Under the pieces are notes generated by a model, which saw only the letters and a program-made list of their open reading frames with translations, was not told where the DNA came from and searched no databases. A DNA stretch of 64,000 bases from Zea mays (lineage: Eukaryota > Streptophyta > Magnoliopsida > Poales > Poaceae): NCBI RefSeq assembly GCF_902167145.1, contig NC_050101.1:135810990-135874989 (forward strand), in the 5' to 3' direction. Position numbers and translations under genes: made by a program. Shown piece after piece: positions 33,251 through 46,001 of the stretch (its first letter is position 1; the number at the start of each line of letters is the position of its first letter).

Positions 33251-33535
33251 GAATCCACAAGTTTAGATGTGTAAACGAGGGTGGAAAAGAGGTTAATCAT
33301 GCCTGGTCTGATCTAATCATGAACCATTCGGGCCTAGGGATGGATGGTCCGTGGCCCGGACTGTCCGGCCACAGGGTCGAACCGTCCAGCCGTGCCCATT
33401 GCCACAAATGGAGCTCAACACATGCCACTGCCTTGTGAGAAAGCTGAGTAAACCAAAAGCACTGGTGCAGGCTAGAATCAACTCGATGTGACAACATCGG
33501 TTTTCCTAAGCATCTTGACATACACTAGGATGATA
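33251..33535. other. Spacer between integrase end and LTR-like segment
   Basis: Non-coding sequence 3' of the minus-strand pol. It contains GGACTGTCCGGCC and GGATGGTCCGTGGCC, short GGTCC-type palindromic motifs. Nothing else was seen. Confidence 0.35.
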
Positions 33536-35750
33536 TTACTTCAAGAAGTGACCATTCAGCGCTTTGGGCAGGTCCTCACCTTGCAAAGTCTGTAGCATGT
33601 AGGAATTACCAGATATTACATATGTGATTTTGTAAGGCCCTTCCCAGCTTTGGGACCATTTGTTGAACTTCTGGTCTCTTCTTCTTAGCGGCAAGATGGT
33701 CATCCACACTAGGTCTCCGACTTGGAATGACTTGTCCTTAACCTTCTTGTTGTAAGCTTTGGCAACTATGATTTTGTCCTTCTCGATCTCCCTTAGAGCC
33801 ACAAATCTCTTGTCGGTCAGCTCATCAATATTGACCATCATTAGATCAAAGTATACATCGACAACTAGATTATTCTGCCTGGCAAACCTAATAGCATTTA
33901 AGCTAATCTACACAGGCGAAACAACTTCCTGTCCATAAACAAGCTCAAAAGGGGAAACTTTAGTAGCACAATGCTTAGATATTCTATGAGCCCATAGAGC
34001 CTCAGACAAAACCTTGTGCCAATTCCCAGGATGATTAGATATCTTCTTAATAAGGCTAACCAATGTCCTATTAGTAGACTTGGCCTGTCCACTAGCCTAG
34101 GCATAATACGGAGATGAATTGAGCAATTTGATCTTATATGATTCAGCAAATTCACGTACCTCTCTTAACATAAAAGAAGTCCCCTGATCCATAGTCAAAG
34201 TTTGGCGAATGCTAAATCTATGATTAATATGCTCAGTTATAAACTCAATCACTTCACTATGTGTCATGTTCTTTAGGGCAACGACTTCAGTCCATTTGGT
34301 GAAATAACTTGTGGCAACTAACACAAATTGATGCCCTTTTGATGATGAAGGGTGAGTTTCTCCTACAAAGTCCAAACCACATCCTCTAAAAGGCCAAGGT
34401 TTGATAATAGGATGCAGTTCGGTTGCTGGAACTGATTGCAGATCACTAAACTTCTGAATTTACATCCTTTGTAGTACATAAAACAATCAACTATCATGTC
34501 AGGCCAATATAAGCTAGATCTCCTTAATATCCACTTCATCTTTGGAGCCAGTTGATGGGTACAACAAATCCCTTCATGTGCCTCGGTCATAGCTAACATA
34601 GCATCATCAAGGCCCATGCACTTAAGCAAGATGTCACTAAGATTTTAGCAATAAAGTTCATTATCAATTAAATATACTTGAACGATCTACGCCGAACGTT
34701 TCTATCTGTCCTAATACTAGGATCACGTAGGTAGTTTATTAAAGGCATCCTCCATTCAATAACATTAGTTGTATTGTTAGCCGAATTGATTAAGTCGATG
34801 TCTTTGGTGTCGTCGGATAGTCTAAACCTCTTACCCATATGGTCTGACCCAATTATGGACGGTCCAGCGACCCAGCCCGGATAGTCTGCAACCTGGGTAC
34901 TAGGCCCAACACTAGTTATTAGACATTCAGAATTATGGAATCTCCCTTGCTTTATCCGATAACCTAATGCTTCTCATGCCAAGCCGTTAGCTCTGCAATT
35001 CTCAGCTCTAGATATATGTCGAATATCAAATTCATCAAAGGAGCGGATTATGTCTCAACACCTCTAAAGATAACCATTTAAAGTACCATCTAAACATTGA
35101 TACTCCTCTAAAATTTGTTTCACTCCCATGTTTTCTAAAAGTTCTAAACTGAACAAGAGAGCTTCATATTCGGTTTGGTTGTTAGTGCAGTAAGCTTTTA
35201 ATCGGCTAGAGAAGTCAAAAGTGACGTTCTTTGGTGAAACAAGCATGAATCCAATCCCTTTCCCTTCATTGCAGACCGGTCCATCAAAATATAGAGTCCA
35301 GGGAGTAACAGTAAGGTATGACATGTCTAGCTCATGCATATTATCAATACGATGTTCTATGATAAAATCAGCTACAATCTAGCCTTTCATAGATTTTAAT
35401 GATTCATATGCCAAGCCATATTATATAATTGCATAAGCCCATTTGCCAATTCTACCACTCATGATAGGATTTTGCAACATATCACATCGGTTTGACAAGG
35501 AATGATGTAAGAAATAGAAAGTAGATAACATCTAAGTTTGGTGCATGGATAAAACAAGCATAAGCATAATTTCTCAACAAAGGTGTACCTCGTTTCAGCA
35601 TCCACCAATCTCCTCCGACTCAAGTAGGTCACAACTTGCTCCTTTCCTTTAGCCTCCAGAGTTAGAACATCCTCGCTTCAGCATCCACCAATCCCAGACC
35701 ATGTATGTCACAACATGCTCCTTTTTTTCAGCATCTTGAGTCAGAACATC
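33536..35750 (-). pseudogene. Gypsy (Tat-type) pol remnant: RNase H to integrase C-terminus
   Basis: Minus strand, from right to left. First come traces of the first RNase H/connection region (about 35340-35690, TYLSRRRLVDAE, interrupted). Then a second, archaeal-type RNase H domain (35064-35339, WTLYFDGPVCNEGKGIG...NNQTEYEALLFSLELL), integrase zinc-binding HHCC traces (34363-34629), the integrase core with TMDQGTSF (34097-34375), a broken catalytic-Glu region (about 33900-34090) and the integrase C-terminus (33536-33841, QVGDLVWMTILPLRRR). The second RNase H is a hallmark of the Tat lineage. Frameshifts and stops separate the parts. The 5' side of pol is cut by the copia LTR at 35751. Confidence 0.8.
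35585..35750. repeat. Local tandem duplication (about 80 bp) beside the copia insertion
   Basis: TTTCAGCATCCACCAATC near 35595 and TTCAGCATCCACCAATC near 35678 each lead through GTCACAACTTGCTCCTTT or GTCACAACATGCTCCTTT to AGAACATC. It duplicates the RNase H-proximal coding segment of the minus-strand pol. Confidence 0.6.
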
Positions 35751-37740
35751 TGAAAGCTCTCTTGTGGGTTTTGGTGGTTTGGATGTCAACCCAATTAAAG
35801 GACTAACAGGTGTGCTAAGTGTTGAACAGCTGCTTAATGCAAAGCTTACAGGGTTCAACATAAGTGAACTAGTGTGATGGTCCAAAGACTAGAATATCTA
35901 TAGATAATGGACATCATAAGTAAGATGGACATTGCTTATGTGAGACTCGGTGTGCGTAACTCAAAGACAACTGATCAAGTCAAGGATGGAGGCAAGAAGA
36001 GCTTTGAGGTACCGAGTGCACGAGAGAATTTCAAAGAGGCCGAGGAACCCAAAGCCTGGGGTGAAGAAGAAGACTTGCAAAGTCAAGGTTGATCGAGTTG
36101 AGAAGAGATATGGTGCATCGAGGATCATGACTTAAGAATGTGACTTATAACTAATGAGGTAATACTATGGTTATGCGGTGTAAGTCACAAGGCTCAAGAT
36201 GAAGCTCAAGAATTGAACAAGATCACTAGAAGGAAGGGCAGTGTCAAAGCTAGAACCTAGAGGTAGCTCGAAAGAGCTTAGTTCACTTTGATCTTTAGTT
36301 TGGGTTGTTACTATGTTTGGATATATTCAATGTGACCTTTGCAGGGTGTTGGAGCTTAGATACGTCAATCTAGATCAAGTCAAGTTGACTTGATGGTTTA
36401 GAGTCCAACATCAACCTCAAACATGCCAAAATGGGTAAAACGATGAAAAAGGTTAAGTATGTAAGGTTTGAGTGTTCAACTATGTTGCATACACCTGTTA
36501 GTACAAGTTTGGTGCTTTGGTTTGATCTCTAACTCTTTTTGTAGAGAAAGTGCCATTCTGAGCTCTGCTTGAGAAATAGAAAAGCTAGGAGAAGAACGAG
36601 AAAGAGGTAAGTTTGTAGGACTAAGTCAACTGGATTATACTCTAAATGTGTTTGTTTAAGTCTCAGGAAAATCCTCCCAAAAGTTGAAGTCAAATGGAGA
36701 AAGATTGGAGGAAAACACTTAGTGTGTTGTTGGCTGGCGCATAGGATAGTGAATAGTAACTGTCTGGTGCACAGGATAGTGAATAGTAACATGTCCGGTG
36801 CACAGGATAGTGAATAGTAACTTGTTCAGTGCATAGGACAATGAATAGTAACACGTCCAGTGCACATAGTATAGTGAATAGTAACCTATCCGGTGCACAT
36901 GACAGTGAATAATAACCTGTCCGGTGCATCAACGGCTAGCCCTTTTAGAGAAGGAAACTGTCAATCAGATCCATTGTAGTGCGCTGTCCGGTGCACCCGC
37001 AGACATGGAAGGTTGGGAGCTTCCAAATGAAGCTCCAACGGCTCCTAGGACCCTTGCGATTATAAAAGGAACCCCTAGGCGCTTCCAACAAGTGAACAAG
37101 AGCAGCTAACAAGTCCATACATCATTTGGATCAATTAGTTCTCTCCCCCTCTTGGGTATCTCTCAAGTTTGTGTAGAGGCGAAGTTATAAACCTTTAGAG
37201 AGAGGGGAAGTGCTGCTGAGAGCTAGAGCAAAATCTTGAGTGCATTGTTACTCTGCCGGAGTGCTGTCGAGAAGATTGTAAGCAGCCACGACATCGTTGT
37301 AACTGATATCAACATAGTGGAAGGCTCTATCTGTCGCACTGACAGATCTGAGCAAACAGAGGAAGGAGTTGAAATAGACTTCAAGCTAAGGTGTGGCTAA
37401 CTCTGGGACTAGGCAAGCATTTCAGTATTGGCCGAATCTCGGGATAAATCCCTGTGTCTGTGTCTTCTGCTCTGTGTTGTGTGTTCTTTCTCTATCTTAC
37501 TTGCTTTTTGTACTTGCACTTCAATACTTATATGTGGTACAAGCTGTCTTCGAAGTGCAGGGTATTTTAAGGCAGAAACTTCAATTCCGCTGCAACCCAC
37601 TCGAAGGGCCTTTCATTCCACTGCGATCTAGTTTTCGAGTAGAGTAAGAATTTCCAGTTTTTAAGTGTTAATTTTTATTCGCCTATTCACCCCCCTCTAG
37701 GCGACATCTAGATCCTATTCCTAGACAAAGGGAACTTTCA
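35751..37740 (+). repeat. 5' LTR of the copia element
   Basis: 1,990 bp with short inverted ends TGAAAG...CTTTCA, followed at 37742 by the PBS. It carries a 31-bp tandem array in U3 (36743-36929). A probable TATA (GATTATAAAAGGAACC, about 37048-37063) is followed by the usual R/U5 with CTATCTTACTTGC and CCCCCCTCTAGGCGACATC. Confidence 0.75.
36743..36929 (+). repeat. 31-bp U3 tandem repeats, six units
   Basis: Each unit reads like AGGATAGTGAATAGTAAC, then TGTCCGGTGCAC. Six diverged copies stand head to tail about 120-300 bp upstream of the TATA box, a position where enhancer-like repeats occur in LTRs. Confidence 0.75.
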
Positions 37741-37741
37741 A

Positions 37742-37758
37742 TTGGTATCAGGGCTCGG
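37742..37758 (+). other. Primer-binding site of the copia element
   Basis: TTGGTATCAGGGCTCGG begins 2 nt after the LTR end (CTTTCA). It matches the initiator tRNA-Met type PBS with one change. Confidence 0.8.
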
Positions 37759-37788
37759 CCTCTCCAGTGTGGGCTTAGTCGTCCGGAG

Positions 37789-39062
37789 ATGACGATGTCG
37801 TCGCAAGAGGTAACTCTAGAACTTCTTTTAGGCGATGGTTCTAATTACAAATCTTGGTCTATATCTATTTATAATGCTTTCATGTATATTGATCCTGATT
37901 TGAGATAGATTTTTAGTAGAAGTATTTTTCCTTTCGATATTAGTAAAATCCTTCTAAGTTTGAACTAAGATGTTTATCTCTCAATCACCATGCTTGCAAC
38001 ATCTTAGTTGACACTCTTTCTAAAGATTCTTATTTTGACATCATGTGTAGTGATAGTGATTTATTTATTGATGCTCATGATCTATGGACTAGAATTAAGT
38101 TGAAATTTTTTAAGTCCATATGCACTATTGCTTGTGGTACTAACTTGTCCAAGAGAGATGAACAAGAACGATGGACACCAAGCGATGAATCCACCTCACT
38201 GATAGGTTCGTCTCCCACTTGTTATAAATGTCTTATTGCTAATGATGATAGTGGAGACGAAAGCGATGAGGAGGAGGGACATGATGATAGCGAGGATGAA
38301 TCTACATCTTCACAAGGTACATTTTCATGTATTGCTTTTGTTAATAATGATGATAGGGAAAATGAGACCGAGGATGTGGGAGAAGATGAGATTCGCCAGT
38401 TATACACCCATCTCAACAAAGAAGACAAGGTGCTCTTGATTAAACTATTAAGGAGGAACAAGGAACAAGGTGGGACGCTTCTCAGGCTAGAGGAGACTCT
38501 CATCAAAACCAACGACAGCCTAGAGAAGATGACCAAACAACATGAGGAGCTAAGATGCTCTCATGATGATTTGGTCCAACGGTATGATTTAGTTTTAATT
38601 GAGTAAAGAAATAATGATGATGCTTTATCTTATGTTGCTCAACTTAAAATTGAAAATGTCATGCTTAAGAGGCAAGTAGAATTGCTAAATCATGAGAAAC
38701 TTGCTCTTAGTGAAAAATATGATATGTTGTCTTATTATCATGATAATCTTTTGGATAGACATATCATGCTTGATGTTGCTCCTGAGGTTGTAATTGCGAG
38801 TTTAAATTCATGTGAACCTCATTCTTTCACATGTGCGCATTTAGACAATATATTACCATGTGCTAACCCCTCTTGCTCAAAAGAAAGCCAAGTTTTGAAT
38901 GAGCATCAACCTGCAGGACCAAAAGACAAATTGCTCGTAAATAAAGAAAGGAACAAGAAAGCAAAGCAACTAAGGAGAAGATGCATTGCTCAACCTCCTC
39001 AAGATTTCCACAGATGTGTGGTGAAGAAGCTTGAGATGGGATAAACCACAGCAAGTGTTAAA
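37789..39062 (+). pseudogene. Copia gag, 5' part
   Basis: The start is ATG at 37789 (MTMSSQEVTLELLLGDGSNY), with the YKSW-like segment typical of copia gag. A TAG at 37906-37908 stops it. In another frame 38043-38606 encodes an acidic, Asp/Glu/Ser-rich region and a helical stretch. A stop follows, then 38661-39044 continues the coiled-coil-like gag (SCEPHSFTCAHLDNILPC). The frame reaches the CACTA insertion at codon 39060-39062 and resumes in phase at 46316. Confidence 0.75.
39060..39062. repeat. CACTA target-site duplication, left copy (AAA)
   Basis: Three A residues directly before the CACAA terminus, matching 46316-46318. Three bases is the length expected for CACTA elements. Confidence 0.7.
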
Positions 39063-39077
39063 CACAACAAGAGCTAC

Positions 39078-39246
39078 AGGCATTTTCGGTGGCCCCCACT
39101 ATTTTCGGTGGCTAGGGGAGGGCCACCGAAAATAGCACACTGACACAGCCACCGAAAATAGGGCTACTTTCGGCGGCCTCTGACACAGCCGCCGAAAATA
39201 GTGTGCTATTTTCGGCGGCCCTCCCCTAGCCGCCGAAAATAGTGTT
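39078..39246. repeat. Left subterminal repeats of the CACTA element, including a 148-bp imperfect palindrome
   Basis: Eight motif copies (TATTTTCGGYGGC or its complement) lie within 170 bp. The segment 39097-39244 begins CACTATTTTCGGTGGCTAGG and ends CCTAGCCGCCGAAAATAGTG, so it folds on itself over arms of about 45 bp with nested hairpins inside. Confidence 0.8.
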
Positions 39247-39597
39247 TTTAAAACGGTCGGGTCCGTTCTTCTTCCTTGTTTCTCTCCTCTATCTCTCACC
39301 AGACGCCGCCGCGCGCTGTTCCTCTGCCCACCGCGCCGCCGCCCGCGCAGCCGCCGCGCCCTGCCCTTGCGCCGCCGCCCGTGACAGCGCCCGCGCCCTG
39401 CCCCTGCGCGCCGCCGCCCGCGTCGTGCCCTTGCACGCGCCGCCTGCGCGCCGCCCGCGCGCCGCCGTCCGTCGCCCTGCCCACGCGCATGTCGACGACC
39501 GTCCCCATGCCGTCCGTCCCCGCGCTGCTCGCCCGCCGGCCTACCCCACCACTCCACCGCCGTCGTCGAGTCGCCGCATCGAGAGAAGGTAATTTTT
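39247..39597 (+). promoter_or_regulatory. Presumed leader exon of the CACTA transposase gene
   Basis: After the subterminal repeats the sequence turns very GC-rich (39300-39560) and ends GAGAGAAG/GTAATT at about 39596, a good splice donor. This fits a non-coding first exon, with its intron running to an acceptor near 40190. Confidence 0.4.
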
Positions 39598-40198
39598 AAG
39601 TATTTTATTTCTTATTTTTGGCTGTTGTTATTTAGGTGCCGTCTAAATTATTATATATTTGTAATTGTGTTTGTTTGATTACTGTTTGTGATTCGTATTA
39701 TTTTTTAATTTGATTACTATTATATTATTAGCTTTAATAGTATATCATATTGTTTGATTACTATTATATTATTAATATGCAAGTATATTATTAGTATGCA
39801 AGTATTTTACAGTATATTATATTGTTTAATTTGATTACTATTATATTATTAGCTTTAATAGTATATTGTTAGTATGCAAGTATTTTATTTCTTATTTTCG
39901 TATTATTGTTTGATTACTATTATATTATTAGCTTTAATAGTATATTATATTGGTACGTATAATAGTTGCATAATTAGTGTATGTGGTACTTAGTTTGATT
40001 TGATTAGTATTATATCATTGTTTGTTTTGTATATAAGTAATATTATTTAGTGGCAGCGAAGTTATGCTGCCAAATTTTTTTGGGTCCTACTAGGTTCATG
40101 TGGGTTTAGAACCTATCCTTGCCTATACATGTAGGACCGATACCCTTGACGAAGTTGAATAATTTTTCACGATATGGTTCCGTTTAACAGTCTCAGGA
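39598..40198 (+). repeat. AT-rich intron-like stretch with direct repeats
   Basis: The phrase TTTGATTACTATTATATTA recurs at about 39709, 39753, 39830 and 39908. In three of the copies GCTTTAATAGTATAT follows. No coding trace. Confidence 0.6.
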
Positions 40199-43030
40199 AT
40201 GACTGACGATCGTGCATGGATGTACAATGGTTGGAGTAGGAATGGACGTCATTCTGATGATTGGGTAGCCAAGACCAAAGATTTTATGGACCACGTATTC
40301 TCCTTGTCATTAACCGGCACTGTCAGATGCCCTTGTAGGCGGCACGAAAACATTATATTTCTTAATAAGGAAAGAGTTAGTATAGATCTTTGTCAGTTTG
40401 GATTTATGCTCGGATATGAGGTGTGGGAACATCATGGTGATGTAGTACCCAACCGGAATGTAGAAGAGGAGGAGAACAATGATTGGGCTGGCGTTGATGC
40501 GATGCATGAGATGCTAGATTTGCTACGTCCAGAATTAAACCTAAGCTCCGAGGATCCTGCCACACCAGAGGTTTCCAGATTTTTCAAACTACTAAAAGAC
40601 TCTGAAGAGCCGTTGCATGAACACACAGATGTGAGTATACTCGCTTTTGTGACTCGGCTCATGGCCATTAAGTCCAAGTACTTTTTCTCGAACAATTGTT
40701 ACAATGAGATTTTAAAGTTATTAGGAGATGTGCTCCCAAAGCCCAATAAGTTGCCTAAAGACATGTACCATTCAAAGACAATTATCAAAGGTCTCGGTAT
40801 GGATTATGAGAATATTGATGTGTGCAAAAATAATTGTATGCTTTTCGTGAAGGAGCATGCAGAAGAGAAAAAATGTCTGAAATGTGGACAATTTAGATTT
40901 GTGGAAGTTGTTAATGATGAGGGTGAGAAGGTGATGACAGATGTTGCACATAAGCAGCTCCGCTACTTGCCACTAACTCCTCGAGTGAAACAGATGTTTC
41001 TATTTAAAAAACCGTTATGCACATGCGATGGCACAAAGAAGGTGTCTGTGATAACGATGACCTAATCGTGCACCCTTCAGATGGGGATGCATGGAAGGCT
41101 CTCGACACGTTTGATCCCGACTTTGCAGCCGATCTGAGGAATGTTTGAATCGGCCTCGCAACCGATGCTTCACACCTTTTGGTCAAATGGCATCATCATA
41201 CTCATGTTGGCCCGTCTTTGTTATTCCATACAACCTTCCACCTTCTCTTTGTATGAAATATGAATTTATATTTCTTTGCTTAATCATTCCTGGACCAGAC
41301 TATCCTGGAAAGAACCTCAATGTCATGTTAAAACCCTTGATTGAAGAGTTGAAGGAGCTTTGGAAAGGTGTTGAAGCATACGATGTTTTCACAAAATAGA
41401 TATTCAAACTTCGAGTTTTGTATTTGTGGTCGGTGCATGACTTCATGGCGTATGCTATTTTTACCGGTTGGAGTACACATGGTAGATTGACATGTCCATA
41501 TTGTGGTTCAGATACAGATTGCTTCTGTCTTGCTCATGGTGGAAAGATCACTTACTTCGATTGTCATCGACGCTGGTTGCCCAGGAAACACCCCTTTAGG
41601 AGCGATAAGAAAAACTTTATAAAGAACAGTGTGGTCACCAAAGTACCACCTAAACTTCTTAACTCAACAGAAATATATGCTCAGCTGAACAACCTTGTCT
41701 TAAATGAAAAGGGGGACAAGTACGAAGGATTCGGAGTGGACCACAACTGGACATATATATGTGGTCTCTGGGAGCTCCCTTATATGTTGTCATTGATTCT
41801 TATGCACAACATTGATGTCATGCACCAAGAATGTAATTTTGCTAAAGCCCTCATACACACCTGCATGCATTTTGAAAAAAACAAAGGACAATCTGAAAGC
41901 TCGAAGAGATCTAGCAATGCTTTGTGACTGACCAACCCAAGTGCTCAATGCCAACGGTAAGCCGCCACGTGCCTTGTTTTGTCTTACCTCTAAAGACAAG
42001 ATCGAGGTAATGAGATGGATGAAAAAAAATTAAATTTCCCGATGGATATGCTGCGGGCTTAAAAAGAGCTGTGAATTTGAAAACAGGAAAACTAACTGGG
42101 TTGAAGAGCCATGACTTCCATATATTAATGGAGAGGATTATCCCTGTCATGTTTCGTGGTTATATGCCCGACACCATGTGGCAAGCAATAGCTGAGTTAA
42201 GTTATTTCTACAGGCAGATCTGTGCCAAAGAAATAAGTAAAAATATGATAGAGAAGTTGGAGAAAGAAATACCAGTGTTGTTATGCAAGCTAGAAAAAAT
42301 ATTCCCACCTGGATTCTTCAATCCGATGGAGCATCTACTTATTCACATTCCATATGAGGCAAAGGTTGGTGGACCTGTACAATATAGGTGGATGTATCAC
42401 ATTGAACGTGCACTCAAAAACCTACGAGGCATGGTTCGAAATAAGGCTAGAGTAGAAGGATGCATCGCTGAAGCTTTTTTGCTAAAGGAGGTTTCATACT
42501 TCATGAGTGTGTATTTCGTAGAGGAACATAATGTCTATGCTGCTACCATGCGATACAATGTCGATGAGGAACCTCCAGTCAGTGATCTCAACATTTTCCA
42601 ATGGAGAGGCACAAGTACTAGTAAGGGCACGTTCTACCACCTTAGCATGGATGAAAGAATGTTCGCATTGCTATACATGTACTCTAATATGGAAGAGATG
42701 GAGCCATATTTCATGTAAGTCTTTATTTGACCCCTTAATTTCTTTACCAAAGGAGCCATATTTAATTACTTATTTGTCGTATAGTAAGTTCGACGAGGAA
42801 AATTGGACTTATTCCCATCAGCCTACAAGCAAACAACTAGATACGATGCGACGACATGGGAGGCAAGGAAGACCTAATTTTGTTGACTGGTTTCGCGAGC
42901 ATGTAAACTCTTTATATTCCTTACTTTTCATGAAGAATTGCCAACCACTTTTACTATCGATGAGGGTGTTGCACTGAACTCACTAGTCGGAGACCGTAAC
43001 GATGTCACTGCTGATGAGTGTGTTGCACCG
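40199..43030 (+). pseudogene. CACTA tnp2-type transposase, broken
   Basis: The ATG at 40199 opens a transposase-associated domain (RAWMYNGWSRNGRHSDDWV) and runs to 41065. A frameshift near 41010, a TGA near 41147 and another frameshift near 41165 follow. The tnp2 core then continues at 41170-41399 (ASSYSCWPVFVIPYNLPPSLCM) and 41418-41927 (WSVHDFMAYAIFTGW...LTCPYCG...YFDCHRRWLP, and HNIDVMHQECN), with a stop at 41397-41399 between them. After another break 42071-42718 holds the C-terminal part (PPGFFNPMEHLLIHIPYEAKVGGPVQYRWMYHIER). An exon join is likely at CAT/GTAAGT (42717) to an AG near 42784. Many lesions, so it cannot encode an active protein. Confidence 0.85.
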
Positions 43031-43221
43031 AAATGAAAATGAAATCCAAGGAACAAAAAAGCCACATTGCGAGATTTGGATCGAAGAAGACTCCTTGATC
43101 GGGATTCTGATGAATTTTGATGTGTAATGCATAATTTCATATTATGTGATGTATTATTTGATGTTTTATTAATTCACTTAATTTTATGGAGCTAATACAT
43201 TTAATGTTTTTCTATTGAACA

Positions 43222-45763
43222 GGATGAGTGGTATGAAAACAAAGCACACTGCTAGGGGGTTTCTTAATGCGGCTAGCAGGATACTCCCTGGTGCACGTTC
43301 CCTTTTCCAAGGGAGTTCTTCTAGCCAGAGCAGACAGGAGGCGTTGCTGAGACACGCCCGGCAAGAACTACGTGATACACTTATCGCTCTACAACGGAGT
43401 ACTGATGTAAATGTTTATGTAATTGATCTTATTTGTCAGTCACTTATGTAATTGATCTTATGTAAATGTTTACGTGTCTCTATTTCATGTCCATAGGAAG
43501 AGGAGGACGACAAGGAGGTGCAACACCATGAGGAGGAGGACGAGCAGGCCCATGAGGAGAAGGAGGTGTAGGCCCATGAGAAGGAGGAGGAGGTGGGCAT
43601 AGATGCTGAGGCGGATGACGATACCACCGAGGCTCCTGTCGTTCGACGAAGGGGCACTCGGAAGGGTCACTTTGTCCTACCTCCGTCAGTGCCTGCACAA
43701 TCTGAAGCTCGAGTACTGATCATCCCGGTTGGTGATAGGTACTCACGTTTGGCCACTTTGTTCTTACTTATTTGTTTATTGTACACTATATATATGACAT
43801 GACTTCCTTGTTTTTTTGTCATGCAGCCAATGAGAAGACACGTCATTTGACGGTCGAGGTCACCATAGACAGGTTAATCAAGTCTTAGGTAACCTCTGTC
43901 GTCTACATAATCTAGGAATTGTCACCGACCCGAAAGGTGTGGTGGTTCCTTGCACTAGCTGGTCGCACTTCGCACTAGCTCCACATGCTACATATGGAAC
44001 AACTCAAGGCGCCGTCAAGCACGACTTTTGGGTAATGTTTCAAACTAACACTTATTAGTTGTTTCAAACTAACATTTATTAGTTGTTCTCAAACTAATTT
44101 TATATTCGATGTTGGACAGAGACGCTATCATGTGGAACCTGAGGCTCAAGAGCATGCAGGCCGAGTATTAGAGAAAAATGCGAAGAAGGTGTGCAGGGAT
44201 GCATTTTCCAATGCTCGTCTACAGGTTGTGAACGTGTACATGAAGCGTCGAGGTCATTCTATCAACAACTTTCGACAATATTCGGATGTCTACTTGACTG
44301 TAGACCAGTACATGGAGGTAAAAATCTAATTTAGGAGCTCATTCAGATGTGAATGTAATTATGAGCTAACGCTTTATATGCAGGTAACTCTTCCATGGAT
44401 GGAACACCGGCCGCAGGCTTACAAGGCTTTGTGTGAGATATGGGCTTCGCCCGAGTGGATTGAGAAGTCTAACAGGAATCGACATAGGTAGCGCCATCAG
44501 CAGGACGAGGATGATGATGAGGTCGTAGTCAACCATACCTATGGGGCTGATGGACACATTCGGTTGGCGAAGCGAATGGTGAGTATGTAGTATTCTGTTT
44601 TACTCAGAAATGAAACCGGATTAAACTCATATATTTGCAGGAGGCTCAAACTGGAGTTGTCTCGAGCCCAATCGATGTTTATAGGAGAGGGCATAGAGCG
44701 AAAAACAGTGAAATCTCCGATGAGCTGTGTAGTCAAGCGGTCGTTGACCGTATGGTTAGTTGTTGTTATGATTAATGTTTTCTTGCCATATAGCTATAAA
44801 TTACATGTGTGCTGAACCTTCATATTGTATTGCAGGAGACATATGGGCAGGAGATGGTTAGGAAGTATGGAGAAGACTACGATTGGCGAGGAGCGCCTAC
44901 CATCGACGCTGAAGTTGTGCATTCTATTGGAGGCAAGGCGCATGGACGGTATGAACTTGTGAATTTTTTTAGTAATATTAGAACTATGACCGAATAGCTA
45001 ATTTTCTTGTTTTTCAAGATATTCTATGTTTACCGGTGTTATCGATTCGACAGAATTGCGTTCTCGTGGCGGCTCTTCGTCGCAGGCGGGTTGTGGTAGT
45101 AGCAGTCGTAGTCGCCGCTCTGTATCTAGCATGGAGGACGCTATGAGGGAGCAGCAAGAAAAGTTTCGTGAAGAGCTGCGGCAACAACAAATGGCATTCC
45201 TCAAAGAGCAATCAGAGTACATGGCTGCTTACAACGCACAGGCCCAACAAGCAATGAACATGAGTATCTTATTTCTTCTCAACACGCTTGATATTGGTTC
45301 TATAACTAACATATTATATTTGCAACAGTCTTGGTTTCCACAGTAGGCACAGCAGCAACCATTTGTTTTCCCTCAATTTCAGCCGTCGATGCCTCAGTGG
45401 GGATTACATGCTCCGCCACCTCCACCTCCACCTCAGGTGCTTCAATTTAGTTAAGACTTGTCGTTTGTATCAACCTAATTTCAAATCTTTACTAAACTTG
45501 ATTTTGTAGGGATCCGGGGTCATGGGCCACAACACGCCACCACCGGTGATACCAGCACCAGGAGGAGCTTATGCAGGGGAGGGAGCTACTCCAGGAGAGG
45601 TTAGTTTGAGAAACAATTTGTTTGAATAGTGGTCATACATGTAACCAATGCCTTTCTTAAAGTCTTCTTTTTTCTTTAGAATCCAAACCCGTTACACGAC
45701 TTCGTCAACGAGTTTTTTGCTTCTGGAGGTAGTGGACACAACTCCAACGACCCCGATATGTGA
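43222..45763 (+). pseudogene. Second CACTA gene (Transposase_24 / Ptta-En/Spm type), multi-exon, broken
   Basis: The coding trace starts near 43222 (MSGMKTKHTARGFLNAASRIL). It includes an acidic Glu/His region (43495-43660, broken by TAG at about 43569), then 44120-44330 (EKNAKKVCRDAFSNARLQVV), 44384-44580 (LPWMEHRPQAYKALCEIWASPEW) and 44640-44760. Next come 44836-44990 (ETYGQEMVRKYGEDYDW) and 45026-45260, a Gln/Glu-rich helix (REEQQEKFREELRQQQ-like). Intron-like gaps with AG acceptors separate these parts. The order matches the plant Ptta/En/Spm transposase family, thought to be the DNA-binding partner (TNPA-like) of the main transposase. In-frame stops are present. Confidence 0.65.
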
Positions 45764-46001
45764 TGGAGTTACCTTTATGCCAAATTGTGCGTTGTAATGG
45801 ATTATTTGTGAACTTTATGTTCTATGGACTGTTTGTGCACTCGTATGTTGTAAAGAACTCCAACTTTATATTGTGGACTATTTGTGAATTGTGCTATTGT
45901 GCTATTGTGGTTTTAGTGTTTTTGTTATTTTTATTGTGATTATATTATAAATTTGCTGTTTATTTTTGCATTTTTCTCAATTTTTTCTCTAAAATTAGCT
46001 A
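45764..46001 (+). other. 3' flank of the CACTA genes
   Basis: AT-rich non-coding sequence between the last exon and the right subterminal repeats. No feature beyond T-rich runs. Confidence 0.5.

Noticed and set aside
32569..33300. 243-residue minus-strand frame as a separate gene
   Set aside because: It crosses an LTR-like segment and an old antisense-gene remnant, so it is a chance fusion of two elements.
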